Part shown: one piece after another, positions 1 through 7,725 of the stretch
Layout of the letters: each line of letters opens with the position of its first letter
Numbering within the stretch: the stretch's first letter is position 1
NCBI RefSeq assembly: GCF_003047265.1
Contig: NZ_PZYY01000008.1
Location: 62,001-126,000 of the forward strand
DNA length: 64,000 nt
Source of the DNA: Nocardioides terrigena
Lineage (GTDB): Bacteria > Actinomycetota > Actinomycetes > Propionibacteriales > Nocardioidaceae
Reading direction: 5' to 3'
Program-made: the position numbers and the translations under genes
Notes under the pieces: generated by a model
Seen by the model: only the letters and a program-made list of their open reading frames with translations
What the model was told of the DNA's origin: nothing
Database searches by the model: none

Positions 1-79
1 TGACCAGGCTGTTCGAGGGCGTGAGCAGCAGGCTCTCGAGCGGGGCCTCTGGTCCGATGTAGGCGAGCACTCGGCACAT
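1..79 (-). CDS. Class II glutamine amidotransferase, N-terminal fragment (EgtC/YafJ-like)
   Basis: Only the first 26 codons lie in the window; the gene runs off the left edge. The reading starts MCRVLAYIGPEAPLESLLL, with Cys immediately after the initiator Met. That Cys-2 becomes the N-terminal nucleophile of class II (Ntn-type) glutamine amidotransferases, and the MCR(V/L)LAY(I/L)G start is typical of the YafJ/EgtC branch. Whether it acts in ergothioneine synthesis cannot be told from this fragment. It is divergent from the ORF-free stretch next to the RTX gene. Confidence 0.7.
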   Translation of the reverse strand, partial: MCRVLAYIGPEAPLESLLLTPSNSLV

Positions 80-137
80 ACGATTCCTTCGCTGACGGGA
101 GGACGTGCCGCGGTCGGCGTCCACGAGCGTCGCCACC

Positions 138-1637
138 CTACGGGGCCGAGCCGGGTCTGCTCGGGGAGAGGCCCGACCACGTGCCGAGGATCTGCGATCG
201 CCCTGCGTGACCGCGCTGGCCGGGCACGACCTGCGCGCCGCGCTCGGGTCGCTCGTCTGCACCCCGTGCCCGCGCGCGTGCACCAAGAACGGCTCGACCC
301 GACCGGCCGGACCTCAGGTCCTCGCAGCTCCTGACCCGCTCAGCGCCGAGACAGGTGTCCCTCCCCTTGCGGCCGTTCGCGAAGTCGCCGCGACCCTTGC
401 CCAGGTCGAGGATGTCCCGCCCTGGTGTGGCGACGACGGAGTCGCGACCTCCGCGCATCACGGCCTCCAGGCTGCGTCCTCCCTGCATGAGCAGGTCCTC
501 GCTCCGGTTGGTTCCGCGGAACTTCCAGCGTTCGTCCGCGCCGATGATCGCCATGACCTCGAGGGCGCGCACCCCACCGGCCCGCACCTTGGTCCGCAGA
601 ACTCCACTGCCCAGGTCCACAGTGATCGTCGAGCCCTTCCTGAAGCCCGCCTTGCGTACATCGAGAATGGCAAGGTCCCTGGAACCGCCTCCGTTCACCG
701 ACACCCCGCGGGACGAGGGGGCGAGCCTGAAGTAGATGTCGTCGCCGCCCCCACCGCCATCGACGTCGACGTCCTTCACGGCCGCGACCAGGATCTGGTC
801 CGCTCCGCCCTCACCGCGCAGGACGGCCGGTCCAGTCGCCGGATGGACCTCGAGATGGTCCGTGTCCTCTCCGCCACGCGCCGTACCTCCAGCCTGCCCC
901 AGGACGATCCAGTCGCCGCCGGACCCTCCGTCGATGTAGTCCGGGCCGTCGGATGCCGGGTCGATGTCGGTGTCCGGCAGGTCGGCGTAGAGGGAGTCGT
1001 TGCCGCCGGCGCCGTCGATCTGGTCGGCGCCGCCAAGACCCGTCAGCACGTCGACGTACGGCGATCCGAGCAGGACGTCCGCAGTACGCGTGCCCACGAT
1101 GCCCAAGGCCTCGGTCACGACGATCTGGTCGGTGCCTGACGGCTCTGCCACGATGCCCAGTCCGCCGACCGGGGTGAGGTCGGCTCTGATCCCGCCCGGG
1201 ACACCGGCGGCGAGGAGGTCCGCGTAGACCACGGTGTCGACGGGGACGGAGAAGTCGTCGCGCGTCAGTGGATCGAGGCCGGCGTCGACGTAGTCGTTGC
1301 CCGCTCCCGGCCAGATGACGTCGCCGGCGGCATCGCTGTCCAGCCCGCCCAGGATGCGGTCGTCACCCGCCAGACCCTCCAGACGGTCCGACCCCTCGTC
1401 GCCGCAGATGACGTCGTTGCCGAGCAACCCCGAGATCGTGTCGTCGCCGCCCAGGCCGACCATCACGTCGTCACCGTTGGTCCCACTGAGTGCGTCGTCT
1501 CCCGGCGTGCCGAGATGCGTCGCGGCCCTGCCCTCGCACGTCCCAGCGACGGCACTCGCCGAGACAGCGGGGAGCAGCGGCGCGACGAGCGCGAAGCCGG
1601 CGAGGATCAGGCGAGCTGTGCCTCGGCGTGTGTTCAT
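138..1637 (-). CDS. Secreted RTX-type calcium-binding repeat protein
   Basis: The 499-residue product has an N-terminal signal peptide (RRGTARLILAGFALVAPLL, Ala-rich cleavage region near residues 25-32). A run of Gly-Asp-rich nonapeptide repeats follows (GTNGDDVMVGLGGDDTISG and similar, about residues 45-100, with scattered copies to 300). Such repeats form a calcium-loaded beta-roll in RTX proteins, so a calcium-stabilised secreted or cell-surface protein is likely; no enzymatic domain is recognised. Cysteines near residues 33, 77, 430 and 437 may form disulfides. The start is supported by a GAAGGAG Shine-Dalgarno 9 nt upstream. The protein seems to end naturally around CEDL (residue 441), but the frame stays open for another 58 Arg/Gly-rich residues, possibly read-through of a mutated stop. 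Confidence 0.8.
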   Translation of the reverse strand: MNTRRGTARLILAGFALVAPLLPAVSASAVAGTCEGRAATHLGTPGDDALSGTNGDDVMVGLGGDDTISGLLGNDVICGDEGSDRLEGLAGDDRILGGLDSDAAGDVIWPGAGNDYVDAGLDPLTRDDFSVPVDTVVYADLLAAGVPGGIRADLTPVGGLGIVAEPSGTDQIVVTEALGIVGTRTADVLLGSPYVDVLTGLGGADQIDGAGGNDSLYADLPDTDIDPASDGPDYIDGGSGGDWIVLGQAGGTARGGEDTDHLEVHPATGPAVLRGEGGADQILVAAVKDVDVDGGGGGDDIYFRLAPSSRGVSVNGGGSRDLAILDVRKAGFRKGSTITVDLGSGVLRTKVRAGGVRALEVMAIIGADERWKFRGTNRSEDLLMQGGRSLEAVMRGGRDSVVATPGRDILDLGKGRGDFANGRKGRDTCLGAERVRSCEDLRSGRSGRAVLGARARARGADERPERGAQVVPGQRGHAGRSQILGTWSGLSPSRPGSAP

Positions 1638-1887
1638 GTCATCGACTCCTTCGATGTGTGGGCCGGCACCAACGGCGTCAGCCGCCGAGGAGGCGTGGGT
1701 GATGGGTAGGGCTGAAGTGCCTCTGCCCAGCCGGTCCTGATGGTTTCTCCCCGCATCCGATGCGATTCAGGATGGGCGCATCTCGAGCACCACACACGGG
1801 ACGGGAGTCCCGAACGCCTCGGGAAAGATGGGAAGTCGTCAGCGCCAGTCATTCCACAAGGGGGCGTCGTCGACCGACCCAGGACGG

Positions 1888-2364
1888 TCACCCAGGGGTG
1901 CTGGACTCCTGCTCGAAGGACGCCTTGAGCGCGTCGACCGTGATGGTGCGCTCCTTGATGGCGAGCCGGCGCCAGATGGGCGTGCCCAGGCGCCACACCC
2001 CGTACGACACCAGCTTGCCGCGGTGGCGTACGAGCGTCTCGCCCTCGCCGGAGGGCTGCAGGCGATAGCTCGGCCACCCCTCGAACTTGAGCTTGCCCGA
2101 CCTCGACTTCTCCCACCAGTGGAAGACGATCGTGTGCGGCGCCTCCAGCTCGACGATGTCCCCGGGCATGGTCCCTTGGCTCGTCTCGTCGACGAACGTC
2201 GTACCGACGGCGGGCGGCCCCGACGACGTCTGGCGGGTCTGCTTCAGCATGCTTCCCGTGCCGGCCATCCAGGCGTTGTGGCCGTCGATGTCGATGAGCC
2301 GAGCGAACACGTCCTCGACCGGCGCCCGGACCGTGCGCTCGATCTCGAACTCGATCGGCCTCAT
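1888..2364 (-). CDS. SRPBCC-family protein (polyketide cyclase/START-like)
   Basis: A 158-residue protein beginning MRPIEFEIERTVRAPVEDVF, the typical first strand and helix of an SRPBCC (Bet v1-like) fold in which a hydrophobic cavity binds a small lipid or aromatic ligand. Later landmarks are the GTTFVDET strand, the HTIVFHWWEK strand and a long C-terminal helix (IKERTITVDALKASFEQ). The frame is open upstream for another 209 codons, but that part overlaps the opposite-strand VOC gene, so the Met at 2364 is chosen. The substrate is unknown and no catalytic residues can be assigned. Confidence 0.75.
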   Translation of the reverse strand: MRPIEFEIERTVRAPVEDVFARLIDIDGHNAWMAGTGSMLKQTRQTSSGPPAVGTTFVDETSQGTMPGDIVELEAPHTIVFHWWEKSRSGKLKFEGWPSYRLQPSGEGETLVRHRGKLVSYGVWRLGTPIWRRLAIKERTITVDALKASFEQESSTPG

Positions 2365-2472
2365 GCGACCAGCATCCTCGCCGACCTGCGGCACCTCAAG
2401 ACCAGCCGACACCAGTTCCTGACCCGACCGACGTTGCTCACCCAGCAGGGCTGTCTCGATACCGTGCAATGC

Positions 2473-2910
2473 ATGCCCATCAAACTCGAGAACGTCGGCA
2501 TCGCCGTCCGCGACCTCGAAGCCACGATCGCCTTCTTCACCGACCTCGGGCTCACCGTCCTCGGCCGTGACACGGTCAGTGGGGACTGGACCGACACAGC
2601 CGTCGGTCTCGACGGCAACCGCGCCAACATCGCGATGCTCCAGACGCCGGACGGCCACGGTCGCCTCGAGCTCTTCGAGTACATCCACCCGGAGGCGATC
2701 GAGACGGATCCCACCCGTCCCAACGAGATCGGCATGCACCGCGTGGCGTTCTCGGTCGACGACATCGACGAAGCCCTCGAGATCGCCGCGAGGCACGATT
2801 GCCACCCGTTGCGGGGAGTAGCGACATACGGGGACCAGTACAGGCTCACCTATCTTCGCGGGCCGAGCGGCATCATCGTCATGCTTGCCCAAGAGCTGAA
2901 CCAGAGCTGA
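2473..2910 (+). CDS. VOC-family (glyoxalase/bleomycin resistance-like) protein
   Basis: A 145-residue single-domain protein with two beta-alpha-beta-beta-beta modules. Module 1 starts NVGIAVRDLEATIAFFTDLG and includes the LELFEY strand; module 2 starts MHRVAFSVDDIDEAL and ends GIIVMLAQEL. Family members bind a divalent metal using His and Glu from both modules. Here the first His is replaced by Asn (NVGI) while Glu in LELFEY, His in MHRVAF and the last-strand Glu are present, so it may be a binding protein rather than a lyase. It is divergent from the SRPBCC gene at 1888-2364. The Met at 2473 fits the family start; the frame is open further upstream. Confidence 0.8.
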   Translation: MPIKLENVGIAVRDLEATIAFFTDLGLTVLGRDTVSGDWTDTAVGLDGNRANIAMLQTPDGHGRLELFEYIHPEAIETDPTRPNEIGMHRVAFSVDDIDEALEIAARHDCHPLRGVATYGDQYRLTYLRGPSGIIVMLAQELNQS

Positions 2911-2948
2911 CCCGGTCGAGCCCCTCCGGGCCGTCAGCCTTCGGCGCT

Positions 2949-3389
2949 TCAGCCACACGCATACCGGCCGTGGAGCCTGTGCAGCTGCCACGGGTGTGGC
3001 CCGCTCGCGGGCGCCCCGGTGCGCTCCTGGACGAGCCGGTAGACCTCAGCCAAGGCCGGGTCGCGCCACCGCTCGTCCTCGCCCAGGTCGAGCACCTCGG
3101 GCATCGGTCCACCGCGTCGGTGTCGTCGCACTGCTGGGCGTGCGCGGCCTTCGAAGTGCTTGATGACGCCCAGGACCAGGTGTGCGTCGGCGAGGGGCGC
3201 TCCCGGCCACACCAGCTCCACCAGCTCCGGCTCAGCGCGGAGTTCCGCGAGCTCCGGGGCGAGGTCGGCGACCACGGATGGTGCCAGCTCGAGCGCCGCG
3301 GTCCACAGCTCGTCCTCGCCGTACCACCACAGGACCCGCGCCAAGGAGAGCGGGGACGTGATCACGTACTTGACCGCGGACGGGTACAC
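2949..3389 (-). CDS. Hypothetical protein, no family recognised
   Basis: A 146-residue acidic, Trp/Leu-rich protein (VLWWYGEDELWTAALELAPSV near the N-terminus) with long predicted helices and no signal peptide or membrane segment. The start is taken as GTG at 3389 because no Met precedes the conserved-looking core and an AAGATGG lies just upstream. A His-rich C-terminus (HPWQLHRLHGRYACG) is visible. It is convergent with the VOC gene. No function can be assigned. Confidence 0.55.
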   Translation of the reverse strand: MYPSAVKYVITSPLSLARVLWWYGEDELWTAALELAPSVVADLAPELAELRAEPELVELVWPGAPLADAHLVLGVIKHFEGRARPAVRRHRRGGPMPEVLDLGEDERWRDPALAEVYRLVQERTGAPASGPHPWQLHRLHGRYACG

Positions 3390-3532
3390 CCAGCCATCTT
3401 TTCAGGCTCATCACTCCCGTGAGCTCACAGCGGCGACGCCCTGGGAGCTGCCCCGGCGACTGAACCCGGGCGGTGCCTCGCGGCGTTGAGCAGTCAGGAG
3501 TGTCTCTCGGCCAGCCTGAGCGAGGAGACGAG

Positions 3533-4060
3533 ATGCAGGAGAGCGACGAGGAGCGGTTCACCGAGTTCGTTCGCGCTCACACGGCCTCGTTGTTCCGGAC
3601 TGCCTACCTCATGACTGGCGACTACCAGCGAGCCGAGGACGTCCTCCAGGCTGCCTTCGTGCGTGTGTACCTGCACTGGTCGCGCGTAGACGCCATGGAT
3701 CACCCCCTGGCGTATGCGCGCAAGGTGGTCGTGAACCAGTCGGCGTCGTGGTGGCGCAAGCGATCCTCGCGCGAGTCGCTGCTGACGTTGCGCGACGAAC
3801 CAGCCTGGGACGGCCGGATGGACGAGGTCGCCGAGCACGAGCGCGTCTGGCGGGCGGTGCTGAGCCTGCCGCGGCGTCAGCGCGCGGTGACGGTGCTCAA
3901 GTACTACGAGGACATGGACCAGGCGCAGATCGCCGAGACGCTGGGCATGGCGCCGGGGACGGTCAAGAGCCACAATCACGCAGCCGTACGCCGCCTCGCC
4001 GAGCTGCTCGGCGAGCCGGAGGCAGCGCCCGTCCTGCCGACCAAGGAGGCGACGTCATGA
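3533..4060 (+). CDS. SigE-family ECF RNA polymerase sigma factor
   Basis: A 175-residue ECF sigma factor. Region 2 runs from FTEFVRAHTASLFRTAYLMT through the YQRAEDVLQAAFVRVYLHW helix (core binding and -10 recognition). Region 4 is a helix-turn-helix (LPRRQRAVTVLKYYEDMDQ, then MAPGTVKSHNHAAVRRL) that reads the -35 element. Length and the VLQ-AF, VYLHW signatures fit the actinobacterial SigE-like subfamily. The start is ATG 3533, preceded by GAGGAG at 3522-3527; an upstream in-frame ATG at 3473 lacks such a site. Its stop overlaps the start of the next gene (ATGA), so the two are probably translationally coupled, as for sigma/anti-sigma pairs. Confidence 0.88.
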   Translation: MQESDEERFTEFVRAHTASLFRTAYLMTGDYQRAEDVLQAAFVRVYLHWSRVDAMDHPLAYARKVVVNQSASWWRKRSSRESLLTLRDEPAWDGRMDEVAEHERVWRAVLSLPRRQRAVTVLKYYEDMDQAQIAETLGMAPGTVKSHNHAAVRRLAELLGEPEAAPVLPTKEATS

Positions 4061-5337
4061 GCCTGGACGAGCGACTGACCAGGGCGGCTCTCCAGGTCGC
4101 CGGGGGGCTCACCCCACCCGAGGTGGACCCCGTTGCCCTTCGCACACGAGCCCGCGACCACCGGCGTCGCAGGACGTCGCTGACGGCCGCGGCCACGCTG
4201 GTGGCTGTCGTCACGGTGGGCGCCGTGGTCGTGCGCGGCCTGGGCGCGGACGCCACGGACCCCGTGGACCCGGCGCCATCACCGGTCGAGACCATCACGT
4301 CGCTGCCTACACCCGAGGAGACCATGCCGTTCCCGAGGTCGATGACTCCTGAGGAAGTGGTGCACGACCCACGCGCCCTGCTGCGGACAGTCGCCGTGGC
4401 GCCGGGTGATCCGGACACGAGGATCTCGATGTGGGTGGTCTCGTGCACCAGGCCGTGCCCGGAACGTGGGCCGTTCGAGTTCACCGCCGCCGCTCTGACC
4501 ACGAACGGCTACGAGACGACGACATACCTGCGTCCCTCGTTCGAGCTCGGGGTCGACCTGCAGGTGAGCACGCCCGAGGACGACGTCTTCCTCGTCTCCG
4601 ACCAGAGCAACGGCGGTGAGTGGCTGGTCGACACGTCCGGGGACGCGCGCAGCGTGACGCGCGTCGACAGTCAGATGAGACCTTCTGACCCGCGGTTGTG
4701 GTTCCAGTGCCCCGGCCCCTGGCGCAGCACCTGGTGCGCCCTCGACCCGGACACCGCGACCGCCCATGCGTGGCCGAGGGCCTGGGACGGGTCCGCCGCC
4801 ACGCCAGTCTCCGGGGACCGCCCCTGGGGCACGAATCCCGAGCCACGGGCAACGTCCGAGTCCGGCGTGCTCGAAGCCTGGTGGGACACCAGCGATGGCC
4901 GGCAGCTGCGGACGCTCACCGCCACCACCGAGGGCGACTACATCCTCGGTACCCCTCCCGGCGAGATGGCCCACTGGGCGCGGCCGACGGGCGGCACCAA
5001 CGACATCGCCATCTTCACCTCCCGCAACGGCGGCCTGGACTGGGAGGACGACATCCGGACGGCGGAACCGGGGTTCAGCGGGTTCATGCAGATGAAGCGG
5101 TCGCCAGACGGGGCGTACCTCGCCTACAGCATCTGGCCGCGGCTGGTGGTGTGGCGGGCGGAGGCGGCCGGCGGGCAGTTCCGGAAGGTCTACGAGCAGC
5201 CCGCCGAAGACATCCCGGAGACGACCGGCTCAGGCCTGTGGACGCAAGACGACCTGGTCTATGCGAACGCGAACGCCACGGCCGCCGTGTCCGCCGACGA
5301 CGGGCTGACCTGGACGACCGTCCGGACGTGGCGCTGA
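4057..5337 (+). CDS. Membrane-anchored partner of the ECF sigma factor with Asp-box beta-propeller-like exterior
   Basis: A 426-residue protein whose ATG overlaps the sigma-factor stop. A short cytoplasmic segment (about residues 1-40, ending in Arg-rich ARDHRRRRTS) precedes one membrane helix (LTAAATLVAVVTVGAVVV, about 42-60), a Pro/Thr linker and a large extracytoplasmic domain. Two BNR/Asp-box-like motifs (SRNGGLDW and SADDGLTW) near the C-terminus suggest a beta-propeller-like sensor or binding domain. Four cysteines (CTRPC, CPGPW...WC) may form disulfides. By position and topology it probably controls the sigma factor, although no zinc-binding anti-sigma motif is seen. Confidence 0.7.
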   Translation: MSLDERLTRAALQVAGGLTPPEVDPVALRTRARDHRRRRTSLTAAATLVAVVTVGAVVVRGLGADATDPVDPAPSPVETITSLPTPEETMPFPRSMTPEEVVHDPRALLRTVAVAPGDPDTRISMWVVSCTRPCPERGPFEFTAAALTTNGYETTTYLRPSFELGVDLQVSTPEDDVFLVSDQSNGGEWLVDTSGDARSVTRVDSQMRPSDPRLWFQCPGPWRSTWCALDPDTATAHAWPRAWDGSAATPVSGDRPWGTNPEPRATSESGVLEAWWDTSDGRQLRTLTATTEGDYILGTPPGEMAHWARPTGGTNDIAIFTSRNGGLDWEDDIRTAEPGFSGFMQMKRSPDGAYLAYSIWPRLVVWRAEAAGGQFRKVYEQPAEDIPETTGSGLWTQDDLVYANANATAAVSADDGLTWTTVRTWR

Positions 5338-5391
5338 ACGCAGCACGGCGTCGACAGACCGGGGCCGGCGACGTCAGGCCGTCGGCGGAGC

Positions 5392-5531
5392 ACGTCGGGA
5401 GTCAGGTGCTCGAGAACCCCGACCTCCTCGACGTTGGGACTACCCAGGCAAGAGGCGGAGGCAGTGGCAAGCGTCGGGCCATCAACCCACCAGGGAGACC
5501 CGTTCTGGTCCTGGCAACGCCATTCCGGGGG
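5392..5531 (-). pseudogene. Deleted and frameshifted second copy of the DAPG-hydrolase-like gene
   Basis: This stretch carries diverged copies of both ends of the gene at 7020-7691 with the middle missing. On the minus strand, sequence matching the upstream region and first codons (MARRLPLP, ATG at 5482) runs directly into sequence matching the C-terminal AWVV...EEVGVLEHL region. The roughly 0.55 kb between is absent, and one base is missing just after the AWVV codons. It cannot encode a working enzyme. The flanks are not repeated, so this looks like an old duplication followed by internal deletion. Confidence 0.7.
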
Positions 5532-5578
5532 CGAAGCCGGCATCGACAGCGTCCGAGCACCACCGTCGCGGCGGTGGA

Positions 5579-5905
5579 TCAGGCGACCACCAGGACCGGT
5601 GCGGAGGCGGCTTCCCGGGCGGCCTCGAGCAACGGCTTGACGTCGTCGTGGCACTGCTCGCAGTAGGAGAAGGTCCGGAAGGAGCGTCGTACTGGCGAGC
5701 GGTGCTGGCGATGCTCCTGGCAGCACACGTCAGGTCCGTGGTCGCGATGGCAGACGAGCGCGCGCATGCGGCCGTTCCATCCCGCCCGCTGCATGGTCGC
5801 GCCGGGAGGAAACGGGTTGACCGTCTCGTTTCCGGACACGAAATCCATCTCTGCCTGTCGGACCCCCCGGTCGCAGGCCACCAACGCTTCAGCGTGAGCC
5901 CCCAT
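5579..5905 (-). CDS. Small Cys/His-rich hypothetical protein
   Basis: A 108-residue protein with clustered potential metal ligands in its C-terminal half (CHRDHGPDVCCQEH, then CEQCHDDV), reminiscent of a B-box or other small zinc-binding module but not assignable to a family. Residues 95-108 are a hydrophobic tail (ASAPVLVVA). The ATG at 5905 follows a TAAGGT -10 box by 6 nt, supporting a leaderless start here. It lies between the PhlG-like pseudogene and a membrane protein on the same strand. Confidence 0.5.
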   Translation of the reverse strand: MGAHAEALVACDRGVRQAEMDFVSGNETVNPFPPGATMQRAGWNGRMRALVCHRDHGPDVCCQEHRQHRSPVRRSFRTFSYCEQCHDDVKPLLEAAREAASAPVLVVA

Positions 5906-5911
5906 GGTTCG

Positions 5912-5917
5912 ACCTTA
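5912..5917 (-). promoter_or_regulatory. Leaderless -10 box (TAAGGT)
   Basis: TAAGGT on the minus strand, 6 nt before the ATG at 5905. It matches the TAnnnT actinobacterial -10 and the spacing of leaderless genes seen repeatedly in this window. Confidence 0.5.
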
Positions 5918-6060
5918 GGCAGCGACGGGGACAGGGAGCCCACGCGAGAGTCACGCTTACCCCAAAAACGGGACACGCTGCGACATGGTCGTCCAGACCA
6001 CCCGGCCACCCGTACATGGGCAATGGCTGGGTGGGTACGTCAACGGGCCCTGGTCCTGCC

Positions 6061-6783
6061 TCATGTGGCCGCGAGGTGCCCGTCTCGCCGATGAGGCGCA
6101 GCAACCGGACCGCCTGCTCGTGCGGGGCCCCGGGTCGACGGCCACGTGACCAGTGCCGCGGACAGCAGGAGCGTGGCGCTCACCGCCTCCACCCACGGGG
6201 TGTAGTCGTGCGAGACGTAGCCGACGGCGGCGGAGCCGATGAAGAAGTCTGCGAGCGGATTGGCCAGCCCGAGCAGGAGCGCGGCGGCCACTCGCCACCG
6301 GGTGGTCCCCGGGGGCGCATCGTCCATGCGGACGGCGGCCGCAGCCAGGAGGACCGACGGCAACCCGAAGCACCAGAGGATGCCGGCGAGCGGCACCCAC
6401 CCCTCGGCCCCCGACACGGGGCTGCCCGAAAGTCCCGCGCTCCACGTGGTCGCACCCATCAGTGCGATCGCCATCGCCGGCACACACGTCGCCAACGCGA
6501 CGCCCGCGTGGCGCGGCGGCCACAGCCACGGCAGCGTTGCCACCGCCACCGCCAGGCAGACCAGCGCGATCCCGGCCAGCTGGGCGGCGTCGCCTACCGG
6601 GATCCACGGACCGGGGGGCACCAGGTAGCCGTAGTCGTCGTTCTGCACCCGCACGCAGGCCGGCTCCTCGAACCGGCCCAACCTGCACGCGGGCCACCAC
6701 CGGTGGGCCGCAGCCATCAGGTACAGGACCCCGGACGTCGCGAGCAGACCGGAGACCATGACCCGCAGCAACAGCCTCATCAC
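6061..6783 (-). CDS. Multi-pass membrane protein, function unknown
   Basis: A 240-residue protein with about six hydrophobic helices (VMVSGLLATSGVLYLMAAA, AAQLAGIALVCLAVAVATL, GVALATCVPAMAIALMG, PLAGILWCFGLPSVLLAAAAV, VAAALLLGLANPLADFFIG, and a last one near SATLLLSAALVTW). An extracytoplasmic loop after helix 1 contains two cysteines (ACRLGRFEEPAC) that could pair. The C-terminus is Arg/Gly-rich and cytoplasmic. No transporter or enzyme motif is recognised. The start may be either of two adjacent Met codons. Confidence 0.65.
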   Translation of the reverse strand: MMRLLLRVMVSGLLATSGVLYLMAAAHRWWPACRLGRFEEPACVRVQNDDYGYLVPPGPWIPVGDAAQLAGIALVCLAVAVATLPWLWPPRHAGVALATCVPAMAIALMGATTWSAGLSGSPVSGAEGWVPLAGILWCFGLPSVLLAAAAVRMDDAPPGTTRWRVAAALLLGLANPLADFFIGSAAVGYVSHDYTPWVEAVSATLLLSAALVTWPSTRGPARAGGPVAAPHRRDGHLAAT

Positions 6784-6884
6784 TCGCCCCTGTCCGTCGG
6801 CCGTCGCACGACGCTAGGGCGAGGCGGGCTGCGTACTCCTCCCGCTCGACCGACTACCCCAAAGTTCGGGAACGACGACCCAGT

Positions 6885-7010
6885 GGCGCGAGGTCTGGGA
6901 GCATGGCGCGCGCCGAGCTCGAGGTCCTCCCACACCGCTTCTCCCTCGTACTCGTCGAACTCCGGGCCGAGGACGTAGACGAGGCGCACCTTGCCGTGCT
7001 CGGCGACGAC
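6885..7010 (-). pseudogene. Fragment of a STAS/SEC14 (SpoIIAA-like) domain gene
   Basis: Reading the minus strand from about 7010 gives EHGKVRLVYVLGPEFDEYEG followed by EAVWEDLELGARH. This is the central strand-helix of the SpoIIAA-like STAS/SEC14 family (usual pattern KxRLLYVLGxxFxGYxxxAMWED). The family N-terminus is missing: it abuts the end of the DAPG-hydrolase-like gene, whose TGA is at 7020-7022. After GARH the frame degenerates into APRPRATGSS with no recognisable C-terminus. It is probably a remnant truncated on both sides. Confidence 0.5.
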
Positions 7011-7019
7011 TCTCCTCCG

Positions 7020-7691
7020 TCAGCGGCGTCGAGCGCCATGGTCGTCGACCAGCGTGGGGAGCAGGTGCTCGAGGACCCCGACCTCCTCGACGTTGTGGAC
7101 GACCCAGGCCCGTGCCATCCGCTCGGGGAACGCCCTGGTGCTCAGGTAGCGGTTCACGGGAGTCAGGAACGACGATCTCGCGCCCAGGTCCAGGACACTG
7201 ACGTAGTGGGTCCCCTGCGCGCAGGCCGACCACGTGTGCTCCAGCTGGAACACGGGCGTGCCCGCCAGCCGACGTACCAGCCGGATGCCGGTGACGTCGA
7301 GCTTCTCCACGGTCTCGGTGGTGTCGACGTAGAACTCCGGCCGCCGGTCGAACGCCTCGACGATCCGGAAGCGGGCTCCCTCCCCGGCGCCCCCGCCAGG
7401 GGCGGCTCGGTCGAGCTCCCAGTGGATGTGATCCAGCGGGTGCCAGGCCAGGTAGCTCGAGATGTCGTGACCTGCGTACGTCATGTGGTCACCGATGTGC
7501 CGGAACCACCACAGCAGCATCTCCGGCGTGACGCCGGTAAGGGGCTGGTGGTCGATGGTGACCCGCATCCGGTGGTGCGGGAGGAGGTGGACCTCGCTGC
7601 GGGCGCTGTCGACTGCACGAAGCGGGTGGAGCAGCGGCCGAGGAGCTGGGAGCGGCAGACGTCGTGCCATCAACCCACCATGGAGACTCAT
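7020..7691 (-). CDS. DAPG hydrolase (PhlG)-like protein
   Basis: A 223-residue protein with the block EMLLWWFRHIGDHMTYAG, then YLAWHPLDHIHWEL. This resembles the 2,4-diacetylphloroglucinol hydrolase domain, which cleaves a C-C bond in a phloroglucinol ring using a zinc held by His and Glu. Candidate ligands are the His residues in FRHIGDH, WHPLDHIHWE and a later Glu (FQLEHTW). Natural substrates of such actinobacterial homologues are unknown. The start is uncertain between Met 7691 and Met 7670 (MARRLPLP). A deleted copy lies 1.5 kb away at 5392-5531. Confidence 0.55.
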   Translation of the reverse strand: MSLHGGLMARRLPLPAPRPLLHPLRAVDSARSEVHLLPHHRMRVTIDHQPLTGVTPEMLLWWFRHIGDHMTYAGHDISSYLAWHPLDHIHWELDRAAPGGGAGEGARFRIVEAFDRRPEFYVDTTETVEKLDVTGIRLVRRLAGTPVFQLEHTWSACAQGTHYVSVLDLGARSSFLTPVNRYLSTRAFPERMARAWVVHNVEEVGVLEHLLPTLVDDHGARRR

Positions 7692-7725
7692 CCCGGTCTT
7701 GGCAACGCTGTCCCGGGTGGGGGTC

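Noticed and set aside
105..1139. Open plus-strand frame of 344 codons
   Set aside because: It is the antisense shadow of the RTX gene, has no family-like sequence and no ribosome-binding site.
5950..6870. Repeated TACCCCAAA...CGGG motif (5960, 6855 and, diverged, 63400)
   Set aside because: Three loose matches with different spacing; too short and variable to call a site.
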